Of a DNA stretch of 6,507 nt, positions 4,726 through 6,507 are shown piece after piece; within the stretch, counting starts at the first letter, position 1; each line of letters begins with the position of its first letter. This stretch comes from Caulobacteraceae bacterium UBA5005 (GTDB lineage: Bacteria; Pseudomonadota; Alphaproteobacteria; Caulobacterales; Caulobacteraceae). Under the pieces are notes generated by a model. That model was not told the origin of the DNA. It was given only the letters and a program-made list of their open reading frames with translations, and did not search any database. Position numbers and translations under genes: made by a program. The stretch is taken from contig DGYN01000069.1 in NCBI GenBank assembly GCA_002398405.1, positions 2,792 to 9,298 of the forward strand. The letters run 5' to 3'.

Positions 4726-6507
4726 CTACCGCACCGTCGCCTCCGCCGCATAGGCCGCGAAGGTCGCCATATTGATGATGGTCGAGACGGATGCCGAGAG
4801 CGGCGCGATCTGCACCGGCTTGGAGAGGCCCAGGAGGACGGGGCCGATCACGGTGGCCTCTCCGAGCGACTGCACCAGCTTGGTCGAGATCGATGCCGAG
4901 TGGATGGCCGGCATGATAAGGACGTTGGCGGGGCCGGTCAGGCGCATGAACGGGAAATTGCCGCGCCGGTCGGGCTCCAATGCCAGTTCCGGCGGCATTT
5001 CGCCCTCGTATTCGAAGTCGACGTCCATCTCGTCGAGCTGGGCCACGGCCTCGCGGACCTTTTCCGAACGGTCGCCCTGCGGGTTTCCGAAGGTCGAATA
5101 GGACAGGAACGCGACCCTGGGCGTGATGCCCAGCGCCTTGACCGCGCCGGCGGCCTCCACCGCGATCTCGACCAGCTCATCGCCCGTGGGAAGCTCGGTG
5201 ATGTTGGTGTCGGCGACGAACAGGGTGTGTCCCTTGGCGAGCACCACGCTCATGCCGATGACCCGGCCGGCGGGAGCCGGATCGATGGCCCGCATCACCT
5301 CTTCCAGGGAGACGTCGAAGGAGCGGGTGACGCCGGTCACCATGCCGTCGGCATGGCCCAGCGCCACCAGGGTGGCGGCGAAGGCGTTGCGGTCCTGGTT
5401 GACAAGCCTCTGGCAGTCGCGGCGCAGATAGCCGTCGCGCTGCAGGCGGCTGTAGAGATAGTCGGTGAAGGCGCCGTTGTGGGCGGAGTTGCGGGCGTTG
5501 ATCACCTCGATCTCGTGACCGTTGGCGTCGACGCCGGCGAGTTTCATATTCTCCTTCACGACGTCCTCGCGGCCCACGAGGACGGCCTTGCCCAGGCCCG
5601 CGTTCTCAAAGGCGAAGGCGGCGCGGATGACGGACGGCTCCTCGCCCTCGGCGAAGACGATAGTCTTCTTGGGCGCGCGCTCGACAGCGCCGGTGATCGA
5701 CTGCAGAAAACCGGCGGCGGGATCGAGCCGTTGCGCCAGGGATGCGCGGTACTCGCTCATGTCCTCGATGGGCTTGCGCGCAACGCCGGTGTCCATGGCC
5801 GCCTGGGCGACGAAGGGCGGGATGTACCAGATCAGGCGCGGATCGAAGGGCGAGGGGATGATGTATTCGGGGCCGAACTTCAGCCGCTGGCCCTGATAGG
5901 CGGCGGCGACCTCGTCCGGCACGTCCTCGCGGGCGAGCTGGGCGAGCGCATTGGCGCAGGCGATCTTCATCTCCATGTTGACGCCGCGCGCCCGGACGTC
6001 GAGCGCGCCCCGGAAGATGTAAGGGAAGCCCAGGACATTGTTGACCTGGTTGGGATAGTCCGAGCGGCCGGTGGCGATGATGGCGTCGTCGCGCACCGCC
6101 AGGATGTCCTCCGGCGTGATCTCCGGATCGGGATTGGCCATGGCGAAGATGATCGGGTTCTTGGCCATGGACTTGACCATGGCCTGGCTGACCGCGCCCT
6201 TGACCGAAAGGCCGATGAAGACATCGGCGCCTTCCATGGCTTCTTCCAGGGTGCGCTTGTCGGTCTCCACCGCCAGGGCCGACTTCTGCTGGGTCATGCT
6301 TTCGGTGCGGCCGCGGTAGATGACGCCCTTGGTGTCGACGGCGATACAGTTTTCCGACCGCGCGCCCAAGGCCTTGAAGAGCTCGAGGGAGGCGATGCCC
6401 GCCGCGCCGGCGCCGTTCAGGACGACCTTGATCTCGCTCATCTGGCGGCCGGTGATGTGGCAGGCGTTGATCAGGCCGGCGGCGGAGATGATCGCCGTGC
6501 CGTGCTG
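4726..6507 (-). CDS. maeB: Malic enzyme with C-terminal phosphotransacetylase-like domain (5' end outside window)
   Basis: Oxidative decarboxylation of malate to pyruvate and CO2 with reduction of NAD(P), linking the TCA cycle to pyruvate. The frame is open to the right edge, and the codons before the ATG at 6441 encode QHGTAIISAAGLINACHITG, a conserved malic enzyme stretch, so that ATG is internal. Of 593 visible residues, 1 to about 260 are the NAD(P)-binding malic domain, with Rossmann motif GAGAAG (32-37), ANPDPEI (124-130) and GRSDYPNQVNNVLGFP (147-162). From about 280 to the end is a phosphotransacetylase-like domain with ITELPTGDELVEIA and SYSTFGNP motifs. In this malic enzyme class that domain is not catalytic and senses acetyl-CoA. 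About 160 N-terminal residues, including the catalytic Tyr and Lys, are missing, and cofactor preference cannot be read from what remains. The gene is convergent with the hotdog gene. Confidence 0.95.
   Translation of the reverse strand, partial: QHGTAIISAAGLINACHITGRQMSEIKVVLNGAGAAGIASLELFKALGARSENCIAVDTKGVIYRGRTESMTQQKSALAVETDKRTLEEAMEGADVFIGLSVKGAVSQAMVKSMAKNPIIFAMANPDPEITPEDILAVRDDAIIATGRSDYPNQVNNVLGFPYIFRGALDVRARGVNMEMKIACANALAQLAREDVPDEVAAAYQGQRLKFGPEYIIPSPFDPRLIWYIPPFVAQAAMDTGVARKPIEDMSEYRASLAQRLDPAAGFLQSITGAVERAPKKTIVFAEGEEPSVIRAAFAFENAGLGKAVLVGREDVVKENMKLAGVDANGHEIEVINARNSAHNGAFTDYLYSRLQRDGYLRRDCQRLVNQDRNAFAATLVALGHADGMVTGVTRSFDVSLEEVMRAIDPAPAGRVIGMSVVLAKGHTLFVADTNITELPTGDELVEIAVEAAGAVKALGITPRVAFLSYSTFGNPQGDRSEKVREAVAQLDEMDVDFEYEGEMPPELALEPDRRGNFPFMRLTGPANVLIMPAIHSASISTKLVQSLGEATVIGPVLLGLSKPVQIAPLSASVSTIINMATFAAYAAEATVR

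Noticed and set aside
6439..6441. ATG (minus strand) as the start of the malic enzyme
   Set aside because: The 22 upstream codons are in frame and encode a conserved malic enzyme stretch, so it is internal.

Overview
The window is a GC-rich stretch of bacterial chromosome that reads like an alphaproteobacterium. The protein style and dense palindromic intergenic repeats suggest a Caulobacter/Phenylobacterium-type (Caulobacteraceae) genome, but this is an inference from sequence flavour, not a database match. I see no phage, transposase, plasmid, CRISPR or RNA genes. The content is ordinary housekeeping and accessory metabolism, and I do not see a new multi-gene system.

Layout: (1) bases 1-1197, plus strand, are the C-terminal ~398 residues of threonyl-tRNA synthetase (thrS), cut by the left edge. 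(2) Bases 1215-1341 are a long imperfect palindrome whose right end carries the Shine-Dalgarno sequence of the next gene. (3) Bases 1346-1873, plus, are a RimJ-type GNAT acetyltransferase starting at TTG. (4) Bases 1878-1985 hold two nearly identical REP-like hairpins in inverted orientation, the second touching the stop codon of the next gene. (5) Bases 4096-1985, minus, are a 703-residue DsbD/ScsB-family membrane thiol reductant transporter. (6) A 47-base divergent gap separates it from (7) bases 4144-4557, plus, a small MaoC/hotdog-like protein without a recognisable catalytic dyad. (8) Bases 4559-4718 are a 160-base palindromic repeat with perfect 13-base ends. (9) Bases 6507-4726, minus, are most of a malic enzyme with a C-terminal phosphotransacetylase-like domain (maeB type), cut by the right edge.

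The genes do not form one pathway. They cover translation (thrS), protein or small-molecule acetylation (GNAT), periplasmic disulfide reduction (DsbD/ScsB), an acyl-thioester-related fold (hotdog) and malate-to-pyruvate metabolism (malic enzyme). Gene orientation is mixed: two convergent pairs and one divergent pair. The clearest non-coding pattern is that all three gaps lying downstream of a gene's 3' end are filled with palindromic repeats, while the only purely promoter-type gap has none. The points most worth checking are the repeat that supplies a ribosome binding site, the twin REP-like hairpins abutting two stop codons, the ScsB-like N-terminal domain of the thiol transporter, and the degenerate hotdog protein.
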